64,000 nt of DNA from Apostichopus japonicus (Eukaryota > Echinodermata > Holothuroidea > Aspidochirotida > Stichopodidae): NCBI RefSeq assembly GCF_037975245.1, contig NC_092568.1, forward strand, positions 39,508,631 through 39,572,630, in the 5' to 3' direction. The position numbers and the translations under genes were made by a program. This document shows, piece by piece, positions 1-9,180 of the stretch. The notes beneath the pieces were generated by a model that worked only from the letters and a program-made list of their open reading frames with translations, did no database searches and had not been told where the DNA came from. Within the stretch, counting starts at the first letter, position 1. Each line of letters begins with the position of its first letter.

Positions 1-779
1 ATTAGTCTACAAGCTGTAACTCTTTACTTACTTCCTTTCTCTTCTGTTTCTTCTCTTTTCCCTTCAAAGATCTTTTCTGAAAAAAAAAAACAAAGCATAA
101 AAAATTCAATGGTTATCATTCCTTAGTTCTAATCATATTCTTTTTAAGATTTTAATATAGTGATATGCAAATCAGTGTATGTAGCCAAAAATTAAGGGTT
201 GATTCTTTGTTTTGGTGGGGTGGGGAGGGGGGCTATATTGATGAACTACAGCAAGTATCGATCGGCTGCAAAGCAAGACTACACATCACTTTCAAGTTAT
301 TTATTCCTTGAAAAGATCAAAGAGATCGGTACAATAATGATCATCAAAAGCAAAATTCATCTGTGCACTGTACACAAGCAATACTAAGTTTATACAACTA
401 TATTGATGTTATCATGTTATATTTTAATACTTTTTTTAATGACAGATGTGTACCTGTTATGCAGACTACACATTACACACATGCAGTAATAATGAGTAAC
501 AATACAAATATATATATCAGTAAGCTATGTTTGCCGAGTAAGGCATTGAACAGATATACAGGTAGGTAGAGATGTTTTCCAGTGCTGACTCCCTACAACA
601 AGCCCAGGGGTAACTTAACTCAATCTATATTCACAATTACAAAGCCTAGAATGACGTTCAGAATGTGTACGTGTTTAGACCTAGGAAAGGCAGGCTGCTG
701 TAACAGACCAATTGGCCATGGTATGGTACTGTAAGTATAACTCGGAGAAAGACCCAGACAGTGGCGTAACTAGACCAAT
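1..779. other. Unassigned AT-rich sequence
   Basis: I see no gene, RNA or clear transposon end here. Only short open frames of low-complexity composition occur. A CAGTGGCGTAACTAG word near 757 resembles the hAT-type termini seen elsewhere in the window, but I could not find a partner end or a target duplication. Confidence 0.4.
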
Positions 780-859
780 GCAGCAGGTTTTTTGATACTT
801 GACGGGCTCCAAGAAAGGAAAGTCATTTTAAACCCTCCCAACTTCAGCACAAAACAGAT

Positions 860-1251
860 ACAAAAGTTCACAAACAACAGAAATAAACTAACAGCACTGC
901 ACATTAAGATACACTGTACAACTACAATTGCCTCATCATTTAGATTCCAGTGGTTGTCCAATTTTGCCTAGAAGTCATTGAATGAAGTTGCAGAGACCAC
1001 AACCTCAGAAAGCGAGTTCCATGTATTAACAACTTGATAAGAAAAATAGTTGAGACATATAATTGATTTGCAATGCTTTTTGGCATTCTTGTAGAGCATG
1101 CCCTCTGGTTTTGGCAGACTGATCCAAGGTAAACAATTTGCTACACTCAATATCCTCCAAACCATGAACAATCTTATTTAAATTAGATCACCTCTCTTTC
1201 TGCGGCATGCTAATGTAGGTAATTGAGTGCACGTAATCTGTATCAATAATC
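860..1251 (-). pseudogene. Old antisense CR1-like LINE fragment, 3' part of RT ORF (left half)
   Basis: Read on the minus strand, this stretch encodes a broken C-terminal segment of a CR1-type ORF2. Recognisable words include SQVVNTWNSLSEVV-like and LDNHWNLNDEA, which parallel the C-terminus of the intact neighbouring element (NEWNSLPEKVV, NALDKH). Several stops and at least one frameshift interrupt it. The preceding part of the same copy lies at 5989-6160, so the younger CR1-like element at 1257-5983 landed in the middle of this relic. Confidence 0.7.
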
Positions 1252-1256
1252 CTAGT
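1252..1256. repeat. Target-site duplication, CR1-like element, left
   Basis: The word CTAGT occurs here and again at 5984-5988, exactly outside the intact element. Joining the flanks across one copy of CTAGT restores a continuous reading frame in the interrupted older LINE, which supports this boundary. The boundary may shift by a few bases because the 3' end of the element is an ACTAA-type repeat. Confidence 0.6.
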
Positions 1257-1412
1257 GAACCTATAAGCTTTGGTCGTTGAAGCGTATACACGTACTTTTT
1301 CGGTGCTCTTGCATTTCGTTCATTTTTGGGATTTTTGGGATCGTTTTTTTTTTATCAAACACCTTGTGATTCGTTTTGTTGTTTATTTGGAGTTATTTTT
1401 GTCTGTTCCTGT

Positions 1413-2013
1413 CATTCTGCATATTTTTTGTTCAATCTGTGCTGTTTTTTGTCTTGTGTCGGTGCTGTCCGTGGTTTAAGGTCTGTAGCGTCAGTGTACC
1501 CTATCGTACAGTGTATAGTCTATGTTGAGCCTAAGCTGCTAATCGTGAGTATCGTTTTTCCGCGTTCGCGGGTTTTTCTGTGCCTTAGTGTATTCGTTAT
1601 TTATTGTCTGTAACTTTCATTCTGCATGTTTTTGTGTTCAATGTGAGCTGTTTTTGTCTTGTTTCAGTGCTGTCCGTTGTTTTAGGTCTGTAACGTCATT
1701 GTATCCTATCGTTCAGTATATTGTCTCTGTTAAGCCTAAGCTGCTAATCGTGAGTATCGATTTTCTGTGTTCGTGGGTTTTCTGTGCCTTAGTGTATTCG
1801 TTATTTATTGTCTGTATCTTTCATTCTGCATGTTATTGTGTTCAATGTGAGCTGTTTTTGTCTTGTTTCAGTTCTGTCCGTGGTTTTAGGTCTGTAGCGT
1901 CATTGTATCCTATCGTTCAGTGTACAGTCTCTGTTAGCCTAAGCTGCCCGTCGTGTGTTCGATTTTCTGTTTACGCTGTTTTTTTTTTTTCTCTTTGACT
2001 TAGTATTTTCGTT
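1413..2013 (+). repeat. Three ~205-bp tandem monomers in CR1-like 5' UTR
   Basis: Units begin with CATTCTGCAT at 1413, 1618 and 1822, giving periods of 205 and 204 bp. Each contains a recognisable CTGTCCGTxGTTTTAGGTCTG block and a CCTAAGCTGC block. A diverged partial unit precedes the first. The third unit runs into the ORF1 start, so the ATG at 2014 lies where the other units read TTCGTTATTTATTG. The arrangement resembles promoter monomers of mammalian L1 elements; a promoter role is inferred. Confidence 0.75.
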
Positions 2014-2949
2014 ATGGCTGTGCCTGATCGTTTAGTCTGCTGTGATGCGTGTAATATGTGGATTGAGTTTGAGATTTCTGGCTTGGAATGTGATTTTAAA
2101 TCAGCATCTAGTGAAGCTATTGTGTTTGTTTGCGATAAGTGTGTGAAACTTAAGGAATTAGAGGAGCTATTGAAAAGCTGTAGTTGTGTCTGGACGGAAG
2201 TCGGGAATAGTAGGGCTGTGAGTAGTGCAGTTGCTGAAAGGGATTGTTGCGAGGTTGTTCCAACTTGTAATGGTTTTGACGTGTTACCTGTGGAGGAGTT
2301 GCGTGATGTTGATGATGGGAATGAAGTATCCCAGGAGGGAAATAGTGAGTGGCTAGTAGTGGACGAAGTGCGTGGTGATTGTGATGTGATAGGAGATGGT
2401 AGTGTGGTTGTAAACAGCGGTAAGTGGGGACAGGAGAAGTCGAAAGGAAGAATGGTATTGTGTGGGGATTCATTAGTACGGTATGTAGACCGAGAGTTCT
2501 GCAGGGCGGATAAAGCAAAAAGGGTCAGGGTATGTTTGCCAGGTGCTAAAATCCAGGATGTCAGTAACAGGGTAAACAAAATCGTGTCAGATGAGGAGGT
2601 GGTTGTAGTCCAGGTAGGCACTAACAATGTGCAGAAGGAGTCGCAAAACATTATTCAGTCTAGGTACCACGAATTGATGTGTCGACTAGCATCAACTCGG
2701 GCTAAAGTTGTCATATGCAGTTTGTTGCCAAGATTTGACAGCAAGGTTCTGTCAGAAAAGATTGTAACTTTGAATGGTTTATTGTATAGTTTGTGTGCCG
2801 ACTTCGGCTTCACATTTGTTGACATGTGGTCATCTTTCCAGGGTAGAAGGGATCTGTTCGCCAGGGATGGTTTGCACTTAGCTAATACTGGGGCCTCGTT
2901 GTTTGGTAGGATGGTGAATTACTCTGTTGAACAGCTATGTTTAAACTAA
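2014..2949 (+). CDS. CR1-like ORF1: degenerate zinc finger plus SGNH esterase
   Basis: This 311-residue protein is the ORF1 product of the retrotransposon, expected to bind the element's RNA or lipids during retrotransposition. Cysteines at 9, 10, 13, 40 and 43 outline a PHD-like finger, but the usual His/Cys in the middle is replaced (MWIEFEISG), so metal binding may be incomplete. From about residue 147 a GDSL/SGNH hydrolase domain follows: GDSL with Ser153, VGTNN around 201-205 with Asn204, and DGLH at 285-288 with the Asp and His. ORF1 esterases of this kind are known in CR1-group LINEs. The ATG at 2014 fits the end of the last 5' UTR monomer. The stop overlaps the ORF2 start by 13 nt in another frame. 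Confidence 0.82.
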   Translation: MAVPDRLVCCDACNMWIEFEISGLECDFKSASSEAIVFVCDKCVKLKELEELLKSCSCVWTEVGNSRAVSSAVAERDCCEVVPTCNGFDVLPVEELRDVDDGNEVSQEGNSEWLVVDEVRGDCDVIGDGSVVVNSGKWGQEKSKGRMVLCGDSLVRYVDREFCRADKAKRVRVCLPGAKIQDVSNRVNKIVSDEEVVVVQVGTNNVQKESQNIIQSRYHELMCRLASTRAKVVICSLLPRFDSKVLSEKIVTLNGLLYSLCADFGFTFVDMWSSFQGRRDLFARDGLHLANTGASLFGRMVNYSVEQLCLN

Positions 2950-5885
2950 ATTGGGGGGCGATGAAGTCAGGAATTAGTTTGGATAAGGATTATGTTCCTA
3001 GTGGAGGCGATTATAGGCGTTTTGAGAGCAAAATAAGTGATAGTCATAGTTCTAACTTTAGGAGGCATGCTAATGTACGTAGTTTCAGGGATAGGCTGAA
3101 GATTGTCTTTACCAATGCTAGAAGTATTCGTAAAAATTTTGCTGAATTTACTGTGCTTCTCGAGGATCTGAAACCGGATGTGTTTGGTATCACCGAGTCT
3201 TGGTTAAGGGAGGACATTGATAGTGCTGAGGTTTCTCACCCGGGGTATGTTGTGTATCGTCAGGACAGAAGGGATACTCATAATGGGGTTGGTGGGGGAG
3301 TGTTACTGTATGTTAGGGATGACATTGTAAGTGTTGAGAAATCTCAGTTGCAAGGGTCTTTTGTTAATTCTGTCTGGTGCGAGTTGTCCACAAACAACTC
3401 CAAAAGGTCCAGGGACGTTATCACTGTAGGTGTTGTTTACCGCTCTCCTAACAGCAGCGATGATAATGATGTCGTGCTGTTTGATTCAATTAGAAAGGCT
3501 GCTAAAGGTGATGTTGTTATAATGGGCGACTTTAATTTTCCTGACATTAATTGGATAGATGGTTCTAGTAGTAGGAAAGGTAGTAATTTTCTAGATGTTG
3601 TGCAAGATTGCTTTTTACATCAACATGTTACTTTCCCTACTAGGGGGGATAACATCCTGGATCTTGTTTTGAGTTCTAATCCAAGCAATGTTGTTGATTT
3701 GACCGGTCTAGGAAAACTAGGAACTAGTGATCATGATATACTAGCTTTTGATGTTGTTTGTAAGGTCGTAAGTTCTATTAGCAAGGAAAAAGTCCCTGAT
3801 TTTTCGAGATCAGATACAGAGGCAATTGAAACTTTACTAAAGGGTACAGATTGGATTAATTTGTTTAGTGATATGAGTGCTTCTCAGTCTTGGATTTGTT
3901 TTGCTGATAAATTAAAGGTCATTATGGAAAATCATGTTCCGTGGAAGAATCGTCGTCGTAAAAGCAGTATGCCTCACTGGATGAATAAGAAAGTTAGATG
4001 TGCAATTAGGCAAAAACGTAGAATGTGGAAGTTGTTTAGGAGGACTAAATCTGAATCTCTTTTGGCCAAGTTTAAAATTCATCAGCTGAAAGTAGAATGC
4101 TTAGTCTCTGATGCAAAATTGAATTTCGAAAAAAGCATCGCCCTAAAAATTAAGGATAACCCAAAGGCCTTCTTTTCTTATGTCAGGTCTAAGCAGAAAG
4201 TTAAAGATGTAATTGTTTCCCTTAGGGCACCACAGGCTGATAAGATAGTTACTGATAGTCAGGATCTTGCAGATCTTTTGAACGACTATTTTGTGTCGGT
4301 TTTCACAAGGGAAGATACGAGTAGTATTCCAGATTTTCAGGGGGGCAGTGATAGGCCTAAACTGGATACGGTCTTATTTTCGGATGACGTTGTCTTAAAG
4401 GAGCTGCTTCGTCTAAATGTTTCTAAAGCTTCTGGACCGGATGCAATCCATCCGTATTTGTTGAAGACTTTTGCACACTATTTCTGCGTTCCACTCTCGT
4501 TGATTTTTAGTAAATTTATGGATGAAGGTTATGTTCCTAGGGACTGGAGATGTGCTAATATTACCCCAATTTTCAAGAAGGGTGATAAGACTAAGCCCTG
4601 TAATTATAGGCCCGTTAGTCTCACTAGTGTAGTTTGTAAGGTCATGGAGTCTATTGTTAAAAAGTCTTTGGTCTGTCACTTCAGCAGTCAGTCTTTGATC
4701 AGAGAGTCTCAGCATGGCTTTTGTCAAAAAAGGTCTTGTCTCACTAATATCCTTGAGTTTATGGAAGATGTAACAAGCTCACTAAATAGGCAGATGTCTG
4801 TAGATGTTGTGTTCCTGGATTTCCAGAAGGCCTTTGATAAAGTTCCCCACCAGCGTCTTTTACTTAGGCTGAAGAGCATGGGTGTCATAGGGAATTTACT
4901 GTCTTGGATAGGGAATTGGCTTGGTAATAGGGAACAGAGGGTGGTAATTAATGGCTGTGCTTCTTCTTGGCAGAACGTTACTAGTGGGGTTCCACAAGGG
5001 TCTGTATTAGGTCCCCTGTTGTTTGTTGCCTATATAAATGACATCGACGGAGATATTTTGTGTACAGCTAAGAAGTTTGCTGATGACACCAAATTGTATT
5101 CTGAGGTCTCTTCCAAAAGCGATTCTGAGAAATTTCAAGCGGATTTAGATAAGATTTTTTCCTGGTCTCAGGGGTGGCAAATGCTTTTTAATATTGATAA
5201 ATGTAAGGTAATGCACATTGGTAGCAGTAACCAAAAGTTTACATACAATCTAAATGGTGTGGAGTTACAGGAGGTCTCTGTTGAAAGAGACCTAGGTATC
5301 TACATTGACTCGTCTCTGCAACCTTCCAAACATTGTCTTGAAGCTGCTAAAAGAGGTAATAGGGTTTTAGGTATGATCAAGAGGAACTTCAGTTTTCTGA
5401 AAGAGGACATCGTAGTTAGGCTTTATAAGCAGTTGGTTAGGCCTCATCTGGAGTATGCTGTGCAGGCTTGGAACCCTTATTTTGCTAAGGATAAGGAAGT
5501 ACTTGAAAAGGTCCAGAGGAGGGCTACTAGGATGATTAGTTCCTTAAAGAGGGTTCCTTATTATAGGCGGTTACAACTGTTGAATCTCACCACACTGGAG
5601 CTTAGGAGGTTACGTGGGGACTTGATCCAGGTTTTCAAGATTGTGTATGGTTTCGACAATTTATCCTTTACCGACTTTTTCATGTTTGCAAACAGTAGTT
5701 GTACTAGAGGTCATTGTCTTAAACTTCAAAAGTCGCATAGTAGGATTAATATTCGGCATAACTTTTTTTCTAATAGGGTTGTGAATGAGTGGAATAGTTT
5801 GCCTGAGAAAGTTGTACTTGCAAGTAGTGTCAATGGGTTTAAGAATGCTTTGGACAAGCACTTTAAGCATTGTAATCGGGTCTGA
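2937..5885 (+). CDS. CR1-like ORF2: APE endonuclease and reverse transcriptase
   Basis: This 982-residue polyprotein nicks target DNA and reverse-transcribes the element's RNA at the nick. The N-terminal third is an APE-type endonuclease: FTNARS (58-63), TESW with Glu87, YRSP near 168, GDFNFPDINW with Asp198, and SDHD with His266. The reverse transcriptase spans roughly 480-780: KASGPD (497-502), FLDFQKAFD with Asp628, GVPQGSVLGP (684-693) and the catalytic FADD (714-717). The C-terminal EWNSLPEKVV region is typical of CR1 and L2 relatives. No stop or frameshift is visible. Its ATG lies inside the end of ORF1, which suggests reinitiation or termination-coupled translation. Confidence 0.93.
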   Translation: MFKLNWGAMKSGISLDKDYVPSGGDYRRFESKISDSHSSNFRRHANVRSFRDRLKIVFTNARSIRKNFAEFTVLLEDLKPDVFGITESWLREDIDSAEVSHPGYVVYRQDRRDTHNGVGGGVLLYVRDDIVSVEKSQLQGSFVNSVWCELSTNNSKRSRDVITVGVVYRSPNSSDDNDVVLFDSIRKAAKGDVVIMGDFNFPDINWIDGSSSRKGSNFLDVVQDCFLHQHVTFPTRGDNILDLVLSSNPSNVVDLTGLGKLGTSDHDILAFDVVCKVVSSISKEKVPDFSRSDTEAIETLLKGTDWINLFSDMSASQSWICFADKLKVIMENHVPWKNRRRKSSMPHWMNKKVRCAIRQKRRMWKLFRRTKSESLLAKFKIHQLKVECLVSDAKLNFEKSIALKIKDNPKAFFSYVRSKQKVKDVIVSLRAPQADKIVTDSQDLADLLNDYFVSVFTREDTSSIPDFQGGSDRPKLDTVLFSDDVVLKELLRLNVSKASGPDAIHPYLLKTFAHYFCVPLSLIFSKFMDEGYVPRDWRCANITPIFKKGDKTKPCNYRPVSLTSVVCKVMESIVKKSLVCHFSSQSLIRESQHGFCQKRSCLTNILEFMEDVTSSLNRQMSVDVVFLDFQKAFDKVPHQRLLLRLKSMGVIGNLLSWIGNWLGNREQRVVINGCASSWQNVTSGVPQGSVLGPLLFVAYINDIDGDILCTAKKFADDTKLYSEVSSKSDSEKFQADLDKIFSWSQGWQMLFNIDKCKVMHIGSSNQKFTYNLNGVELQEVSVERDLGIYIDSSLQPSKHCLEAAKRGNRVLGMIKRNFSFLKEDIVVRLYKQLVRPHLEYAVQAWNPYFAKDKEVLEKVQRRATRMISSLKRVPYYRRLQLLNLTTLELRRLRGDLIQVFKIVYGFDNLSFTDFFMFANSSCTRGHCLKLQKSHSRINIRHNFFSNRVVNEWNSLPEKVVLASSVNGFKNALDKHFKHCNRV

Positions 5886-5983
5886 GTGTTTGTGTCTTCA
5901 GTTTTTTTTCCCTCTCTTTATAGGGTCCTTGATGGGGACTTAAGTGTCCCTCCTGATCCTTTTTTCTACTAAACTAAACTAAA

Positions 5984-5988
5984 CTAGT
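5984..5988. repeat. Target-site duplication, CR1-like element, right
   Basis: This is the CTAGT partner of the copy at 1252-1256. The sequence that follows continues the older antisense LINE. Confidence 0.55.
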
Positions 5989-6160
5989 TCTCCAGACCAG
6001 ACACTAGACAATGTGTAGCTTTACGTTGAACACACTCAATACTGTTTATGTCCTTTCTTTAATAGATGTGGGAACCAAATAACATTATATTAATATGTGG
6101 CCTAACAATAACAAGTGCTTTGTTTAAGGTACAAACTAAAGTAGCATAGTAAAGCTTGAA
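5989..6160 (-). pseudogene. Old antisense CR1-like LINE fragment (right half)
   Basis: On the minus strand this encodes VRPHINIMLF, KDINSIECVQRKATH and SGLEN, matching the RPHLEYAVQAWNP, VQRRATR and SSLKR region of the intact ORF2. It ends at the CTAGT boundary, and the reading resumes at 1251. It is therefore the upstream part of the copy described at 860-1251. Stops show that it is dead. Confidence 0.7.
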
Positions 6161-6537
6161 AGGACCTCTTAATCAAACCCGGCATGCTGTTTGATTTGTT
6201 CACCTTAGGTGTGGCCACCCACTGAAAAGAACTGAGTGGACCATTAAAAACAAAATGGATATGATTCTAGTGTTCAAATTTTGGGTAGCAGTTTTGAAGG
6301 CTCTGAATTTTGTCTGAAGATATATAGGCTACTGTGGTTAAATGTATAAAACTGCTTTGGATTTGTATTATTTTATTATGCTGTCTTTTGCAATGCGATA
6401 TCAGATAAATTATTCATTTTGACAACCAAAATTTGAATTCAAAATAAATTCTGTCTTCAAAATTAATGGAAAACCATGTATTCTTGGCCCCCTCTGGATT
6501 ATTTCCTGCTGACGTCTGTGTCCCCAGACTTTCTAGA
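6161..6537. other. Unassigned AT-rich sequence
   Basis: I see no coding potential, tandem structure or transposon end here. Confidence 0.4.
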
Positions 6538-6546
6538 AATAGTTAA

Positions 6547-6821
6547 CAAAGTAGCTATTTTTCCGACTGTTCGTAAGAATAATTTCCGACTACGCATGCG
6601 CAGTTGCTATTTTTATGACAGGAGAGCTATTTTTTACGACCAGGAGTAACAATAATTTCCGGTTAGGGTTAGTGTTAGGATTGGGGTTTAGGGTTAAAGT
6701 TAGGGTTACCCCTACTACATGCGCAGTTGCTTTATTTACTTTTACTGCGCTTGAATTCGCCTTTGTCGTAAGAATAGTTTATAAATAATTGTTACGACTA
6801 GTCGTAAGAATAGCCACGGCC
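6547..6821. mobile_element. MITE copy 1 (9-bp TSD, TTAGGG-like interior)
   Basis: A 275-bp non-coding element whose ends form inverted repeats around the word CTATTYTTxCGAC and its complement GTCGTAAGAATAG. It is flanked by the 9-bp duplication AATAGTTAA (6538-6546 and 6822-6830). The middle carries GGTTAGGGTTAG-type telomere-like runs. The copy at 8046-8331 is closely similar throughout. A 9-bp duplication suggests Mutator-like or Merlin mobilisation; no transposase is encoded. Confidence 0.8.
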
Positions 6822-6830
6822 AATAGTTAA

Positions 6831-7518
6831 ATAACCAGTAACCTTACCTAAGACTTATCAGTTAACGTTAAGCTTAGTCGTTGATATTATTAGGCCTAGC
6901 TAGCCTAGCTAGATCTGTAGCTGATTAGTCAACAGCAAACGTAAATTGAGGTTCACTCTATGAGTATGACACAGAAATTGCATTCGTAAAGGTTTTTTTC
7001 ACAGGTATATACTGTGTCTGAGGCGCAGAAATTTATGTGTTAAATTTCTGTGGTATGAGGTAGCCTAGTTCCTGATCCTGTGTTGTATATCCCTACCAAG
7101 TAGCATATATTAATTATGGGGACGTATAAATCGGCAATTTTCGCGCACTTGCTGTTTCGCGCGTTTGTAAATAAGGGAGCAAGTTAGAGTAGCTTTGCAT
7201 ATCGGTATGTTTCCGACTGTACAGAGTGATACAATTTAATACCGGATGATTAAAGATACGGGAAACACACAAGACGCGTAGACATACTACAATACCCATC
7301 TTCGTAAAGTGACTAAAGTGTTCTTGCAAAGATTGAGGTAAGTAGTGGAGGCGACGGGGGTACTGCGTTTAAATGTCGTGTAAACGTGATTTAGGGGGTG
7401 GTGGATATCGCAGCCTATTTTTCATTGATATCAACCAGAAATATGCATCCGTTAATTTATCGTCTGTACTGAGTCTGTTGTCGAATGGGGTGCCTTTGCC
7501 TACCTATCAGTATCCTAT
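6831..7518. other. Unassigned sequence between MITE and purine tract
   Basis: No ORF resembles a known protein. The stretch has TAGCCTAGCTAG-type words common across the window. 7130-7370 is locally richer in CpG (TTTCGCGCGTTTG), which could mark a promoter, but nothing downstream supports a gene. Confidence 0.35.
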
Positions 7519-7735
7519 TCAGGTGCATATCCAGGGGGGGGGGCGTTGGGGGCGCGCGCCCCCCGGGTAAGGAAAAGAGGAGAGAAAAAAAGAGAAGAAA
7601 AAAGGGAAAAGGAGGGGGAAAAAGAAAAGGAGGAGAGAAAGGAAGAGAAAAGAAAAAGAAAAAAGAGAGAAAAAGAAGAAAAGGAGGGAGTAGAAGAGAG
7701 CCAAGACCTCGGGAAGCGAAAGAGGAATAGTCATA
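7519..7735. repeat. G-run and ~170-bp homopurine tract at a putative hAT-type end
   Basis: CAGGTGCATATCCAGG followed by a G run and GGGGGCGCGCGCCCCC resembles the hAT-like terminus CAGGGGCGTATCCAGG seen, inverted, at 28078, 42325 and 63272. Immediately after comes about 170 bp of almost pure A/G on the plus strand. A related purine tract occurs at 55390-55490 at the start of the long repeat. Overlapping low-complexity Lys/Glu/Arg frames are compositional artefacts. No matching right end is visible here, so this may be a truncated copy. Confidence 0.5.
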
Positions 7736-7951
7736 GTTTAAGCGCTGATCCCTATTATATACACAGGGTAGCCAGTGACAGATCAATGATTACGGAGGGG
7801 GTGTGCGCCTCACCCTACGTCTTACACCGACAACTCCATTTTTGACGTTTCCATTTTTCCTCTCTCCTTAATGTATCTATATAAATACTATATATGGTCT
7901 ATCATAACGCGTGTGTGTGTATGGACGCCTTAAACAATTGTACAAATTGTA

Positions 7952-8008
7952 GTACAATAGACAAAATCGGTTTCGTTTGTTTACATATGTCACGTGACCT
8001 GAAATGGG
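7952..8008 (+). repeat. Left terminal inverted repeat of ISL2EU-like element
   Basis: It starts GTACAATAGACAAAATCGG and continues to TCACGTGACCTGAAATGGGT. Aligned with the reverse complement of 26497-26552 it needs one gap of about 9 bp after CGGTTTCG. The shared CACGTG palindrome could be a transposase-binding or E-box-like site. Confidence 0.6.
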
Positions 8009-8045
8009 TACTCGCAAAGTACTAGTTACTGCCGAGTATAAACAA

Positions 8046-8331
8046 CAAAGTGGCTATTCTTACGACTAGTTGTAAGAATAATTTCCGACTACGCATGCGC
8101 AGTTGCTATTTTCATGACCAGGAGTACTATTTTTATGACGAGGAGTAACAATAATTTGCGGTTAGGGTTAGGGTAAGGGTTAGGATTGAGGTTTAGGGTT
8201 ATGTTTAGGGTTAGGGTTACCCCTACTACATGCGCAGTTGCTTTATTTACTTTACTGCACTTGAATTTGCCTTTGTCGTAAGAATAGTTTATAAATAATT
8301 GTTACGACTCGTCGTAAGAATAGCCACGGCC
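8046..8331. mobile_element. MITE copy 2 (9-bp TSD, TTAGGG-like interior)
   Basis: This 286-bp sister of the MITE at 6547-6821 lies in the same orientation. It starts CAAAGTGGCTATTCTTACG and ends CGTAAGAATAGCCACGGCC. The flanking duplication is TATAAACAA (8037-8045 and 8332-8340). Its interior has longer GGTTAGGGTTAGGGT runs than copy 1. It sits inside the 5' part of the ISL2EU-like element and therefore inserted after it. Confidence 0.8.
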
Positions 8332-8658
8332 TATAAACAAAGTCGTATTTTGTCGTACTCGCTGTTTCTTCGGAAAACGATTTAGATACGTCCAAGGATC
8401 ACAGGAGCAACGAACTGTTGTAAGAGGAGGAATATAAATCATAAAGAAACCCCGAACAAAATCCGTTGGTGAGTTACTGAGTAAGAATCGGAAAACATTT
8501 CTCCCGGTTCATGATGATTGCGTGTGTGCAAGTGCCCTACATCAGTTTCGCTACAATTTTCATATTAAGCTAGGTCCAATGCGGAGACAGGCTGTAATGT
8601 AATGATACTGTGCATGCTTGATAACGTAGTAAGGTTTTCATGTATGCGTAGGCCTAGA
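8332..8658 (+). other. ISL2EU-like element, candidate 5' leader exon
   Basis: This short stretch of the outer element lies between two nested insertions. A good splice donor, TTG/GTGAGT, is at 8468-8474. The transposase start region has a pyrimidine-rich acceptor ending near 18403. I infer a leader exon here joined to the coding exon, with the 9.5-kb element lying inside the intron. Only the splice-like words are directly seen. Confidence 0.35.
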
Positions 8659-8675
8659 CTACCCAGCTAACACAC

Positions 8676-9180
8676 AACGTAATAATAACGTTATTGTTTG
8701 GTTGTGGTTACGTTGGTGTCCGCCCAACGTAACGATAACGTAAATAAAACGTTGCCAACTTACGTAATATCACAACGTTTTTAAAACGTTTCAAAGAAAC
8801 GTTTAAATAACGTTAAATAAAGGTTACGTTTTTAAAAACGTTGTATTAACAGTTTCACGATTCGTTATATTTACGTTTATATATTACGTCCACACAACGT
8901 AAGTTTTTACGTTGACATTACATTGCAGTTTGGTTACCTCATGACGTAACAGACTTTACGTTGCATAAACGTTAGCACAGTTCGTTATATTTACGTTTGA
9001 ATATTACGTCCACACAACGTTAAGTTCTACGTTGACATAACGTTGCAGTTTAGTAACCTCGACGTAACAGACTTTACGTTGTATAAACATTAGCACATTT
9101 TGTTAAATTAACGTTTGAATATTAAGTAAATACGACGTTGGTGATATACGTAAATATTACATTCTAACTTCGTCAAGAAG
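8676..9180. repeat. ACGT-rich left arm of the 9.5-kb element
   Basis: About 500 bp with densely spaced AACGTT, ACGTAA and TTACGTT words in both orientations. Two subrepeats of about 120 bp are visible: the pair around 8855-8975 and 8976-9095 shares TTCGTTATATTTACGTTT and ACGTCCACACAACGT. The right arm has the same vocabulary in inverse order. Dense short palindromes like this are typical of subterminal transposase-binding regions; that role is inferred. Confidence 0.65.

Larger units (their letters stand above)
1257..5983 (+). mobile_element. Full-length CR1-like non-LTR retrotransposon
   Basis: This 4.7-kb element has every expected part: a 5' UTR with tandem monomers (1413-2013), ORF1 (2014-2949), an overlapping ORF2 with endonuclease and reverse transcriptase (2937-5885), a short 3' UTR and a terminal ACTAA-type microsatellite (about 5967-5983). 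It is flanked by a CTAGT duplication and interrupts an older antisense relative. Both ORFs are uninterrupted, so the copy looks young and may be competent; activity cannot be shown from sequence. CR1 clade is preferred to L2 or RTE because of the esterase-type ORF1, the ORF2 motif spelling and the microsatellite 3' end. Confidence 0.85.

Noticed and set aside
1971-2651. 226-residue Ser/Thr-rich frame antisense to CR1-like ORF1
   Set aside because: It is a shadow of the real ORF1 on the other strand, with low-complexity composition and no domain.
6661-6720. True telomere or chromosome end
   Set aside because: The TTAGGG-like runs are short, imperfect and confined to two MITE copies.
7457-7845. 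Overlapping charged or hydrophobic frames over the purine tract
   Set aside because: All arise from homopurine/homopyrimidine composition; several frames are open at once, as expected for low-complexity DNA.
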